Positions 43,987 through 52,570 of a stretch of 64,000 bases of DNA are shown here, one piece after another (the stretch's first letter is position 1; each line of letters begins with the position of its first letter). The notes beneath the pieces were generated by a model, which had not been told where the DNA came from, did not search any database, and saw only the letters and a list, made by a program, of their open reading frames with translations. A program made the translations under genes and the position numbers. The stretch is from assembly GCA_022841825.1 (NCBI GenBank), contig JALHQT010000001.1:496001-560000 (forward strand), read 5' to 3'. The stretch is from Anaerolineae bacterium (lineage in GTDB: Bacteria; Chloroflexota; Anaerolineae; Aggregatilineales; Phototrophicaceae).

Positions 43987-45264
43987 ATGAACAATAGCGC
44001 CCTTCAAAGATGTTATGCAAGTTTCGTCGCCGCGCTCTCTCAGGCGAGTCTGATAGTTCTTCATCCTGAGAGCCAGTTACGGACCCCACTCATCGCAAGC
44101 CTGCTCGAGAGTTCCGAGTATCGTATTCTCTATTATGCATTGGGACATGATGACGTAAGTGTTGAGTCTCTGATCATGGGTCTGACGCACGAAATCTCAT
44201 ACCAGTACCCCCTGTTTGGTCGGCATCTGAATATGGTTGGAGTGGGGGCTGCGCACGATCAGTCAGCGCTGATTGATGCGGTGTATCAAGAAATGACCGC
44301 GATGGCGGATAAACCCGTGATTTTAATTCTCGACGAATATGATCGCTCCGACACGGCGGATGATGTGCAAGTCTTTGTCGAGAAGTTATCTGAGCGCCTA
44401 CCCGACAACTGCCACATTGTCATCAACGGGCGTACCCTTCCGCGATTGCCGCTGGTATCGATGATGGCACATCGCCGCGCGCTGATCCTGCTGGACGAAC
44501 AGATCGTCGAACGCGAATTCTATGGCAGCAGCGTCAGTGATGGGGCGGAGATTGAAGTGTATGCGTTGGGTCCAGGATTTGTCATTGTGAATGGAACGAT
44601 GATCGAAGACTGGGAAGGGCATTTACCTCGGTTATTGTTCTTTTTTGCGCTTGATAAGCCAATCATCACTCGTTCGGAGATTTGCAGCTCGTTTTGGCCC
44701 GATCTTGACATCGAACAAGCGGTCAATGTCTTTCACGTCACCAAGCGCCGCCTTCACAAAGCGCTGGGAGTCGATTTTGATGTTCTCCTCCATGACGAGG
44801 GCTACTATCGACTGAATCCTGCCTTCAATATTGATTATGATGTCGTATCTTTCACGACCGCGCTGCTGGAGGCGCGTGCAGACACGTCTTCAACAGTCCA
44901 TGAGAAGTGGCAGCGTGTAATCGATTTGTATCGCGGTCCCTATTTGCAGGGACACCATGAAGCGTGGATTGATGACCGCCGCCGGGACTTCCGTGCGGGT
45001 TATGTCGAAGCATTGAGCAGTCTGGCGAATATTCGCATTGCGGCGGATCGCCTTGATCACGGACTTGCGCTTCTGCTGCGAGCCGTTGGGGCAGATAACA
45101 ATCGGGAAGATATCCATCGACAGGTCATCGAGATGTACCAGCGGCTGGAGCGCCGTAACGAGGGCATTGCGCATTACAAGCGACTGCTGGACGCTTACCG
45201 CAAAGAGGGGCGAAAGCCGTCTGAGGAGACGGAAGCGCTCTATAAACAACTGGCAAGTGGATGA
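43987..45264 (+). CDS. BTAD transcriptional regulator with P-loop-less N-terminal domain
   Basis: 425 residues from ATG 43987. Residues ~1-190 look like the ATPase domain of MalT/LuxR-type regulators, but where the P-loop should be the sequence is IVLHPESQLRTPL, with no GKT. The Walker B-like ILILDEYDRSD is retained. Residues ~235-300 form a winged-helix DNA-binding domain (LPRLLFFFALDKPIITRSEICSSFWPD, VNVFHVTKRRLHKALG). A BTAD tetratricopeptide-like domain follows (WQRVIDLYRGPYLQGHHEAWIDDRRRDF and ALLLRAVGADNNREDIHRQVIEMY). It is probably a ligand-responsive regulator that cannot hydrolyse ATP. It diverges from a membrane protein gene and ends in a strong terminator. Confidence 0.83.
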   Translation: MNNSALQRCYASFVAALSQASLIVLHPESQLRTPLIASLLESSEYRILYYALGHDDVSVESLIMGLTHEISYQYPLFGRHLNMVGVGAAHDQSALIDAVYQEMTAMADKPVILILDEYDRSDTADDVQVFVEKLSERLPDNCHIVINGRTLPRLPLVSMMAHRRALILLDEQIVEREFYGSSVSDGAEIEVYALGPGFVIVNGTMIEDWEGHLPRLLFFFALDKPIITRSEICSSFWPDLDIEQAVNVFHVTKRRLHKALGVDFDVLLHDEGYYRLNPAFNIDYDVVSFTTALLEARADTSSTVHEKWQRVIDLYRGPYLQGHHEAWIDDRRRDFRAGYVEALSSLANIRIAADRLDHGLALLLRAVGADNNREDIHRQVIEMYQRLERRNEGIAHYKRLLDAYRKEGRKPSEETEALYKQLASG

Positions 45265-45270
45265 AGCGAG

Positions 45271-45297
45271 CGGCGCTGGTTTCAGCGCCGTTTTTGT
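45271..45297 (+). terminator. Intrinsic terminator of the BTAD regulator gene
   Basis: CGGCGCTG (45271-45278), GTTT loop, CAGCGCCG (45283-45290), then TTTTTGT. It lies six bases past the stop codon and directly abuts the 3' end of the convergent tRNA gene. Confidence 0.93.
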
Positions 45298-45299
45298 TG

Positions 45300-45373
45300 T
45301 GCCCCCGGAGAGACTCGAACTCCCGACATCAGGTTTAGAAGACCTGCGTTCTGTCCTGCTGAACTACGGGGGC
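45300..45373 (-). tRNA. tRNA-Arg (anticodon UCU)
   Basis: 74-nucleotide cloverleaf on the minus strand. The acceptor stem is GCCCCCG with CGGGGGC and discriminator A; CCA is not encoded. The anticodon stem is CAGGT/ACCTG with loop CTTCTAA giving anticodon TCT, which reads AGA/AGG arginine codons. The T-arm is GGGAG-TTCGAGT-CTCTC and the D-arm GTTC/GAAC. A near-consensus promoter precedes it. Confidence 0.95.
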
Positions 45374-45382
45374 ATATGTTTG

Positions 45383-45411
45383 ATTCTAGGGGGGCGGACG
45401 CTGTGTGTCAA
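45383..45411 (-). promoter_or_regulatory. Promoter of tRNA-Arg(UCU)
   Basis: On the minus strand, TTGACA (45411-45406), 17-base spacer, TAGAAT (45388-45383), ten bases before the mature tRNA 5' end, so the 5' leader would be only a few bases. Confidence 0.85.
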
Positions 45412-45450
45412 GCGAGAGTGGGATACAGCACATAAGTTCTCGATTCCTCG

Positions 45451-45479
45451 TTGTATCGCCCGCAGAGATATGCTATACT
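45451..45479 (+). promoter_or_regulatory. Candidate gyrB promoter
   Basis: TTGTAT (45451-45456), 17-base spacer, TATACT (45474-45479), about 120 bases before the gyrB ATG. The -10 is good and the -35 moderate. The remaining leader (45480-45600) shows no obvious structure. Confidence 0.5.
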
Positions 45480-45600
45480 AATGAAGCGTGCTAATCCCGT
45501 TTCAGCATGATTATTGGGTCTCTGAATCGGCGCAAGACGATGTTGGTTTTGTGCATTGGCGCGCGCTTTTGTTGCCTGCGTAATCGTATGAGGTGAATCG

Positions 45601-47574
45601 ATGGCGAAAGATGTGACGGCACCAGCCTACGACGAGAGTAGTATTCAGCGCCTCAACCCACGAGAGCACATTCGATTGCGCCCTGGGATGTACGTGGGCG
45701 GCACAGATATTCGTGCGATGCATCATCTTGTGTACGAAATCGTTGACAATGCCGTCGATGAAGCATTGGCTGGGCGGTGTGATCAAATCCTTGTCACCTT
45801 ACATGACGATCAACGTGTCTCGGTGTCTGATAACGGCGTCGGCATTCCAGTTGGAGTTCATCGTGAAACGGGCAAATCAGCACTTGAGATGGTGCTTACA
45901 GAAGTTGGTACTGGCGCGAAGTTCAGTAATTCCGCCTACAAGGTTAGCGGCGGCTTGCATGGTGTTGGCGCTGCCGCAGTGAACGCCCTGTCTGAGGAAA
46001 TGGTCGCAACGGTTTATCGTGATGGCTACATCTGGCAGCAAACTTATAAGGCGGGGGAGCCGATTACGAAAGTCGAGAAGCTGCGCCCGTTAGCGGATGG
46101 CGAAGGAACAGGAACCGTCATCTCGTTCAAGCCTGACTTCACAGTCCTTGAACGAAATGACTTCAGCTATTCGACATTGGTTCAGCGCTTCCGGGAAATG
46201 TCGTTTGTCACGCGGCGAGTGACCATTACCGTGCGTGATGAACGAGAAAAACCGCTGCCTCGCGAATCAACTTTTTACTTTGAGGGCGGTCTGCGAGCAT
46301 TTGTCCGCTTCCTCAACCGCAGTCGGACGACGCTGCACCCCGTGATACACGTTGAGCGAGACGTGCAGATGACGCCGGAGGGGAAGGCACCGTATTCCGT
46401 TGGTATCGAGGTGGCGTTTCAGTACAACGACTCGTCCAACGTCACGGAATTGGCATTCGCAAACACGATCAATACGCCAGATGGTGGTACACATCTCACC
46501 GGGCTTCGTTCGGCAGTCACGGGTGTCATCAATCGCTTTGCGCGCAAGGCGGGGTATCTTAAGGAAAAGGACAGCAACTTCTCTGGTACCGATACGATGG
46601 AGGGTCTGACGACGATTGTCAGCGTCAAGCACCCGCAGCCTGCTTTCGAGAGCCAGACCAAGGTGAAGCTAATCAACCCCGAAGTCCAGGGGGCGGTGTC
46701 TCAGGTGGTGACCGAGGCATTCAACGAATTCCTTGAGCTGAATCCTCGTGAAGCGCGCAAGATCATCGAGAAGTGCTCGATCAGTATGCGCGCGCGCGAG
46801 GCAGCGCGAAAGGCGCGTGACCTCGTGCGCAGCGGACCCAGCCTGCTGGAGAGCAGCACGCTGCCCGGCAAGCTGGCGGATTGCAGTTCGCACGGGGAGA
46901 ACGCCGAAATTTACATCGTAGAAGGCGACAGCGCAGGTGGGTCTGCGAAGCAGGGGCGTGACCGCCATTTCCAGGCGATTCTGCCGCTGCGTGGCAAGAT
47001 CCTCAACACGGAGCGCGCGCGCCTTGACAAGATGCTGGACAACAACGAGATCAAGTCGCTCATCAGCGCGTTGGGGACGGGCGTGAGTGAGGAGTTTGAC
47101 GTCACGAATATCCGTTACGGGCGGGTGATCATCATGACAGACGCCGACGTGGACGGATCGCACATCCGTACGCTGCTCCTGACGTTTTTCTTCCGGCATA
47201 TGCAACCGCTCATCACGAATGGGCATCTGTATATCGCGCAACCGCCCATCTTCCGCCTTCAGCATGGAAAAGATGTTCGGTACATTTATCCTCAGGCAGG
47301 CATGGGCGAGCGCGAGCTGCTTGCGCAGTCACTCAAACCATTTGCCGATCCTGAGAAGGTGAAGGTCAGCCGATACAAGGGTCTTGGCGAGATGAACCCT
47401 GATCAGCTTTGGGAGACGACGATGGACCCCGCTACGCGCACACTTCTCCAGGTGACGGTTGAAAATGCGGTTGAGGCGGATGAAGTCTTCAATACCTTGA
47501 TGGGGGCTGAGGTGCCGCCGCGCCGAAAGTTCATCGTGACTCATGCGCGCAATGTGCGCAATCTCGACGTGTAG
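45601..47574 (+). CDS. gyrB: DNA gyrase subunit B
   Basis: 657 residues. Type II topoisomerase ATPase subunit. GHKL ATPase motifs are EIVDNAVDEA, DNGVGIPV and SGGLHGVGAAAVNAL; the TOPRIM metal site reads YIVEGDSAGGSAKQGRDRHFQAILPLRGKILN and MTDADVDGSHIRTLLLTFF. Length and the lack of the large E. coli-type insertion match most bacterial GyrB. ParE cannot be excluded on sequence alone, but the overall similarity favours GyrB. gyrA is not adjacent. It ends five bases before a convergent CoA-transferase gene. Confidence 0.93.
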   Translation: MAKDVTAPAYDESSIQRLNPREHIRLRPGMYVGGTDIRAMHHLVYEIVDNAVDEALAGRCDQILVTLHDDQRVSVSDNGVGIPVGVHRETGKSALEMVLTEVGTGAKFSNSAYKVSGGLHGVGAAAVNALSEEMVATVYRDGYIWQQTYKAGEPITKVEKLRPLADGEGTGTVISFKPDFTVLERNDFSYSTLVQRFREMSFVTRRVTITVRDEREKPLPRESTFYFEGGLRAFVRFLNRSRTTLHPVIHVERDVQMTPEGKAPYSVGIEVAFQYNDSSNVTELAFANTINTPDGGTHLTGLRSAVTGVINRFARKAGYLKEKDSNFSGTDTMEGLTTIVSVKHPQPAFESQTKVKLINPEVQGAVSQVVTEAFNEFLELNPREARKIIEKCSISMRAREAARKARDLVRSGPSLLESSTLPGKLADCSSHGENAEIYIVEGDSAGGSAKQGRDRHFQAILPLRGKILNTERARLDKMLDNNEIKSLISALGTGVSEEFDVTNIRYGRVIIMTDADVDGSHIRTLLLTFFFRHMQPLITNGHLYIAQPPIFRLQHGKDVRYIYPQAGMGERELLAQSLKPFADPEKVKVSRYKGLGEMNPDQLWETTMDPATRTLLQVTVENAVEADEVFNTLMGAEVPPRRKFIVTHARNVRNLDV

Positions 47575-47579
47575 TACAT

Positions 47580-48419
47580 TCACAAGGGGCTGAGGTCTGT
47601 GTCGGTGTTGGCAGACCTCACTCTCTTCTGCAAGTCCTCTGCAATAAACTCCTCAAATACTCCTGCGTTGCATGCATCTATGTAGTCCAGGAACGCTTCC
47701 CCAGCGATGGGGTAGTGGGGGTAGCAGCTTGTCGGATACGCGCCATTCGGTGCGAGAACGATACTGTGTATGCCTGGCGATGGAATCAGGACCCCCTCTG
47801 TCGTGCGTTCCAGCCTATCCACAATCGTCTCTACGGTCGCAATGACACGCTCGCTGATATAGATTAATTCCACGTCCACACCGAGGTTATTGTTGAGCAG
47901 GATGTTTCCCCAGCGATCAGCAGCCAGGGCATGGATGATGGCGGTATCGCAGGCAACGGCGGGGAATGCCGTCAATGTTTCACCTGTATAGGGATCCACG
48001 ATGCTTTTCACGTCGGGGCGCAGGGTGAGCAGATCGGTACCCTGCCAGCCGTGCGAAGGCATAAAGCCGACGCCGCTCATACGCGCACGTATGCCCATCG
48101 CCAGGCTTTGCTCCGTCTCATCAATGACTTTGATGGTGCCGCGATTTGCGGCAGCAGTGAACATCGGTGCGAAACCGAACGCTTCCAGCCCAAAATAGAC
48201 TGTTCTCACGGTGCTGACGCAGCCTCCCCCGATCAGAATGTCCCCTTCTATGCCGCCCGTAAATGCAAGCAGCGTTAGATCTTTGGGGCGGGGCGCTCTT
48301 TGGAGCAGCGCTCTGGCAAATGCGACGGGGCGACGGTAACTGGTCATGCCACCCAGCGCGATGGTCGAGCTGTCCTTGATGAGGTCAGCGGCGGCTGGAA
48401 GGGAGATGAAGTCGGGCAT
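47580..48419 (-). CDS. CoA-transferase alpha subunit (GctA/IpdA-like)
   Basis: 279 residues from the ATG at 48417-48419 (AAGGA with close spacing upstream; the 26-codon extension is rejected). The alpha-chain signature is SSTIALGGMTSYRRPVAFARALLQ, GGCVSTVRTVYFGLEAFGF and PAVACDTAIIHALAADRWGNILLN. Class I CoA-transferases and IpdAB hydrolases need alpha and beta chains, normally encoded side by side; here the next genes are gyrB and a divergent SAM hydrolase, and the only beta-like gene in the window is at 27106-27924. The substrate is unknown. Confidence 0.82.
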   Translation of the reverse strand: MPDFISLPAAADLIKDSSTIALGGMTSYRRPVAFARALLQRAPRPKDLTLLAFTGGIEGDILIGGGCVSTVRTVYFGLEAFGFAPMFTAAANRGTIKVIDETEQSLAMGIRARMSGVGFMPSHGWQGTDLLTLRPDVKSIVDPYTGETLTAFPAVACDTAIIHALAADRWGNILLNNNLGVDVELIYISERVIATVETIVDRLERTTEGVLIPSPGIHSIVLAPNGAYPTSCYPHYPIAGEAFLDYIDACNAGVFEEFIAEDLQKRVRSANTDTDLSPL

Positions 48420-48486
48420 TGCGTCCTTTCGCCCCGTAGGTGAGAATGAAGTCCAGGGTCTCTCTGCTGATACGGCAAGGTGCGAG

Positions 48487-49323
48487 ATGAATGACATTGT
48501 ACTACTGACCGATTTCGGAATAGATGATCCCTATGTCGGCATCATGAAGGGTGTCATCAGCACGATTGCGCCAACCGCGAAAGTCATCGACTTGACGCAC
48601 GCGATCTCTCCACAGCGCATCCGTTCAGGCGCATTCGCGCTCTTGAACAGCTATACCTACTTTCCAGCCGGAACAATCTTTGTCGTTGTCATCGATCCCG
48701 GAGTCGGCAGTACGCGGCGCCCAATCGTCGCAACTGCAGGAGAGTATACCTTTATCGCGCCCGATAATGGCGTTCTGAGCTACGTCTTACAGCGCGATCC
48801 GCAGGCGCGCGCGTACGAACTAATCAGCCATCAGCATCGCCTGAGCCGGGTCAGCAACACATTTCACGGTCGTGATGTATTCGCCCCTGCGGCTGCGTAC
48901 CTGTCTGCTGGAACGCCGATTGATGTCCTGGGGCAGGTGCTCGCCGACTACGTAAAGCTGCCAATGCCACGGATGGAAATAACACCTGGGCGGGTGCGTG
49001 GGGAAGTTCTGAGTATTGACCACTTCGGCAATGTGATCACCAGCATTGGCAGGCTTGCCTGGAACCATGAAGATGAGTTGACATTGACCCATGCATTCGA
49101 TCCGGAACAGGCTCCTGTGCGCCTAAGCGCGAGCGCGTGTGCAGCCGTCTATGAGGACAGGCGTATCGACCGTATTTCGGTGACTTATGCGGATGTTCCG
49201 CGTGGCTCGCTGCTCGCGCTTGTTGGGAGCAGTGGGTTTCTGGAAATCGCGATCAATCAGGGGAATGCCTGTGCGCAGCTCGGTGTTGATGTTGGATTCG
49301 AACTCGATCTGCTGATGGGATGA
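48487..49323 (+). CDS. SAM hydroxide adenosyltransferase (DUF62 family)
   Basis: 278 residues from ATG 48487, preceded by AAGG. The family (related to fluorinase) hydrolyses S-adenosylmethionine to adenosine and methionine. The signature LLTDFGIDDPYVGIMKGVI, VIDPGVGSTRRPI, FIAPDNGVLSYVL and HGRDVFAPAAAYLSAG are all seen; the C-terminal DHFGNVITSI motif matches too. It produces adenosine, the substrate of the kinase at 10111. murA follows four bases later, indicating cotranscription. Confidence 0.92.
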   Translation: MNDIVLLTDFGIDDPYVGIMKGVISTIAPTAKVIDLTHAISPQRIRSGAFALLNSYTYFPAGTIFVVVIDPGVGSTRRPIVATAGEYTFIAPDNGVLSYVLQRDPQARAYELISHQHRLSRVSNTFHGRDVFAPAAAYLSAGTPIDVLGQVLADYVKLPMPRMEITPGRVRGEVLSIDHFGNVITSIGRLAWNHEDELTLTHAFDPEQAPVRLSASACAAVYEDRRIDRISVTYADVPRGSLLALVGSSGFLEIAINQGNACAQLGVDVGFELDLLMG

Positions 49324-49327
49324 CGCG

Positions 49328-50653
49328 ATGCAACAATTCGTGATACAGGGCGGCAAGCCGCTTAATGGGACGATCACAGCCAGCGGGAACAAGAATGCGG
49401 CGCTCAAGATGCTCGCAGCCTGCCTGCTGACTGAAGAACCTGTCACGCTGCACAACGCCCCGAATATTGGCGATATGCGAATTGCCATTGAATTGATGCA
49501 GCGACTCGGCGTCGATGTTCGATGGGGCAATGATGGCGCACTTCACGTTCACGCGGCGGATCTCCGTACCGCCACGCTTGATCGCGAACGCGCGATGCGA
49601 ATTCGCGCGAGCATCGTATTTGCAGGACCCATGCTTGCCCGACATGGAGAAATCCGGCTGCCAGTACCCGGCGGAGACTCTATTGGTGAGAGGCGTCTCG
49701 ACAGCCATGTCTTTGCGCTGCGCAAGCTTGGTGCGGAAGTGCATTATGAGCGTGGTGTATTCATCATGACCGCGCCGAAGGGGCTGCATGGCGCTGAAAT
49801 ACTGCTGCCCGAGGCGAGTGTGACGGCAACCGAAAACGCACTGATGGCAGCAGTCATGGCGCGTGGACACACGACCATTCGTAATGCGGCGAGTGAACCT
49901 CATGTCCAGGATCTCTGTAAAATGTTGAATGCGATGGGTGCCCAGATCGAGGGAGTCGGGTCGAATCAACTGCTGGTGGAGGGCAGAGAGCGACTGCATG
50001 GGGCTGAGGCGCGGATCGGGGCTGACTTCATGGAAGTCGGGAGCTACATCGGGGCAGTTGTGATGACCGGCGGCACGGCGACCATTCAGGATGCTGACCC
50101 TCAGTATCTGGACATGATCGCCCTGGTGTTTGAACGCCTCGGCGTTCATTGGGACGTCAGCGGGAATGACATTGTGATCACGGCAAGGCAGCCGATGGCA
50201 GTGATCCCAGATTTGGGCGGACGTATCCCAATCATTAAGGCGCAACCATGGCCAGCGTTTCCACCTGACCTGATGAGTATAGCGCTCGTCGTGGCGACCC
50301 AGTGTATCGGTTCAGTTCTCTTCCATGACTGGATGTACGAGAGCCGGTTCTTTTTCACAGATCGCCTCGTCCAAATGGGCGCACGGATCACGCTTTGCGA
50401 TCCGCACCGTGTCTTGGTGCAGGGACCATCGGCGCTTCACGGTGTCTCGAACATCAGCAGCCCTGATATTCGAGCAGGGATGGCGCTCGTGCTGGCAGCG
50501 CTGGCGGCAAAGGGTGAGACACGCATCTCAAATATTCAGCAGCTTGATCGTGGCTATGAGGACATCGAGCTTAAACTGCGCAGCCTGGGCGCGCAGATCG
50601 AACGAGTCGATGTGCAGGACAAACCGCCTGAAAACGAGCAAGTGTCACTTTAA
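49328..50653 (+). CDS. murA: UDP-N-acetylglucosamine 1-carboxyvinyltransferase, Cys-to-Asp variant
   Basis: 441 residues. Transfers enolpyruvate from PEP to UDP-GlcNAc, the first committed step of peptidoglycan synthesis. The SGNKNAALKMLAA region holds the conserved Lys/Asn; the PPDLMS Asp and RAGMALVLAALA Arg are present. In place of the usual PGGCxIGxRP loop it reads PGGDSIGERRLDSH: the Cys that fosfomycin alkylates (E. coli Cys115) is Asp, as in mycobacteria, so intrinsic fosfomycin resistance is predicted. A divergent MurA paralogue is possible, but the core is complete. It shares a TTAA stop with selB. Confidence 0.93.
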   Translation: MQQFVIQGGKPLNGTITASGNKNAALKMLAACLLTEEPVTLHNAPNIGDMRIAIELMQRLGVDVRWGNDGALHVHAADLRTATLDRERAMRIRASIVFAGPMLARHGEIRLPVPGGDSIGERRLDSHVFALRKLGAEVHYERGVFIMTAPKGLHGAEILLPEASVTATENALMAAVMARGHTTIRNAASEPHVQDLCKMLNAMGAQIEGVGSNQLLVEGRERLHGAEARIGADFMEVGSYIGAVVMTGGTATIQDADPQYLDMIALVFERLGVHWDVSGNDIVITARQPMAVIPDLGGRIPIIKAQPWPAFPPDLMSIALVVATQCIGSVLFHDWMYESRFFFTDRLVQMGARITLCDPHRVLVQGPSALHGVSNISSPDIRAGMALVLAALAAKGETRISNIQQLDRGYEDIELKLRSLGAQIERVDVQDKPPENEQVSL

Positions 50654-52518
50654 GCCTTAGGACCCCGAACTCGCAGGTCGTTGATTCGTTTGGTGATACC
50701 CTGCGCATCGAGAGACTCAAGTATTGCCAGTGAGTATTTTCGTGATGTTGCAAATCGATCTCGGATTGTGGCGACGGTAATGCTTCCGTCTGCATCGATT
50801 ATGCTGAGTGTCTCGCGGACAATGTGCTCAAACGTTACGGAATCAAAGATGACATCGCGCGAGACGCGAACGACTTCACCCAGCGTTATCAGCGCATCCA
50901 GAATATCCTGCCCGACAAGGGACACCGCATCCGTGTAGGAAGGCGGGGTAAATGGGCTGGCGGCGAACATTGCGTTGAGCGTTTGTACACGCCGCTGCTG
51001 CTCGTCATTGAACACGATCCTGTGAGTTTTTAGCGCCGCATAGCCTGAGTCAAGTACGATGTCGGATGTGTTCTGGACGAGCGCTTGCAGCGTTCCTGCT
51101 TTGACCCCAAGCCTTGCGCGCAGCATCTCCTGCGGAGCACCACGTTGCAGCGGAAACGCCTTGTGATAGGCGGTTAGTTCGGCAATGATTTGGGCGATGA
51201 ATGCACTTGCCCGCTGCAAACTGACGAAGAGGTCGTCGCCCAGTTCGATAATGAGCTGTTCGTCCAGCGCCGCCTTGAGTGTAATCTCAAATTTGTTGGC
51301 ATCGAACCCGGACGCAAGTCGAAGCGCTTCTCGCTTCATCGGGTTGACAGCACCGGCTAATTGGGCGAGCTGAGTTTGCGGACTGCCGCGACGACGGGTT
51401 TCGAGATCCTCAACGATTTCAGGCTTAAAGCGTCTATGTCGCCCGGATGGACTGGGGTTGACAACCTCACCCCCACCCATGGTGGAAGACGGCGAGGGCT
51501 GCCGGAGGACGAAGCGGTCGCCTTTGTTGGCAACTATCGGTTCATGGGTCTCCAACTGGAGCCAGCCTTCGGTTCCGGGCGGGATCTCTTCTGCGCCAAG
51601 CACACGTACCCGTGCCGCAACCTGCATCGTGCCAACGAACAGTTTGACTTCCGAGCTGTGTTTCAGCGGCATTGGGAAGTCGTCGAGCAAACTGACGAAA
51701 ACATCCAACCGACTGGTGGGCGTGATTTGACCTGGTCGGGTGATGACCTGACCACGGTGCAGTGCGTCGCGGTGGATGCTGGGGATGTTGACTGCCGTGC
51801 GGTTTCCCGGTAACGCCGTTGACACACCCGCGTTGTGGGTTTGCAAAGTCCGGATGCGTGAGCGCAGCCCGCCGGGGTTGATTTCGATTTCGTCGCCAAG
51901 GTTGAGCGAACCATTTTTCAGCGTCCCAGTGACCACTGTGCCGAAACCGTGCATGGAGAATACGCGATCAATGGCGAGCTGGGGCAGTCCCACATCTGTC
52001 TGTGGTGGCATCTGCGTGACGCAATGTTCTATGGCGGCGATCAACTGCGATAGGTTCGTTCCTTCTCGCGCCGACACTCGGACAATCGGGCTGTTTGCCA
52101 AGGGGGTGTGTGCCAGCTCGGTGCGAATGTCACCCTCAATGAGATCGAACCAATCAGCATCCTCAATCATGTCGGTCTTTGTTAGAACGACGACCCCATA
52201 TTGAATGTTGAGGAGATTGAGAATGGCGATATGCTCGCGCGTTTGTGGCATGATGCCTTCGTCTGCTGCGATGATGAGCAGCGCGGCATCAATGCTCGTT
52301 ACGCCTGAAAGCATGTTTTCTATGAAGTCGCGGTGACCAGGAACGTCAACAATGCCGATGACCTGACCGTTTGAAAGCGGCAGCCAGGCAAAACCGAGGT
52401 CGATGGTCATCTGGCGCGTTTTCTCTTCGGCAAGGCGGTCAGGGTCAATCCCAGTGAGTGCGCGCACCAGCGTCGATTTGCCGTGATCGACGTGTCCGAG
52501 TGTCCCAAATGTGTACAT
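50650..52518 (-). CDS. selB: Selenocysteine-specific elongation factor SelB
   Basis: 622 residues. An EF-Tu-like GTPase that brings Sec-tRNA to UGA codons with a SECIS element. GTP motifs are GHVDHGKSTLVRAL, DVPGHRDFIENML and LTKTDM; the domain II-III barrel follows (FGTVVTGTLKNGSLNLGDE). The C-terminal ~250 residues carry winged-helix repeats that bind the SECIS RNA. No selA, selD, selC or recognisable selenoprotein lies nearby. The stop overlaps the convergent murA stop by four bases. Confidence 0.94.
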   Translation of the reverse strand: MYTFGTLGHVDHGKSTLVRALTGIDPDRLAEEKTRQMTIDLGFAWLPLSNGQVIGIVDVPGHRDFIENMLSGVTSIDAALLIIAADEGIMPQTREHIAILNLLNIQYGVVVLTKTDMIEDADWFDLIEGDIRTELAHTPLANSPIVRVSAREGTNLSQLIAAIEHCVTQMPPQTDVGLPQLAIDRVFSMHGFGTVVTGTLKNGSLNLGDEIEINPGGLRSRIRTLQTHNAGVSTALPGNRTAVNIPSIHRDALHRGQVITRPGQITPTSRLDVFVSLLDDFPMPLKHSSEVKLFVGTMQVAARVRVLGAEEIPPGTEGWLQLETHEPIVANKGDRFVLRQPSPSSTMGGGEVVNPSPSGRHRRFKPEIVEDLETRRRGSPQTQLAQLAGAVNPMKREALRLASGFDANKFEITLKAALDEQLIIELGDDLFVSLQRASAFIAQIIAELTAYHKAFPLQRGAPQEMLRARLGVKAGTLQALVQNTSDIVLDSGYAALKTHRIVFNDEQQRRVQTLNAMFAASPFTPPSYTDAVSLVGQDILDALITLGEVVRVSRDVIFDSVTFEHIVRETLSIIDADGSITVATIRDRFATSRKYSLAILESLDAQGITKRINDLRVRGPKA

Positions 52519-52570
52519 GGGTCCGCTGTCGTCTGCTCAGGTGAGTCGTTGGCAACCTGCGATTGTGAGG

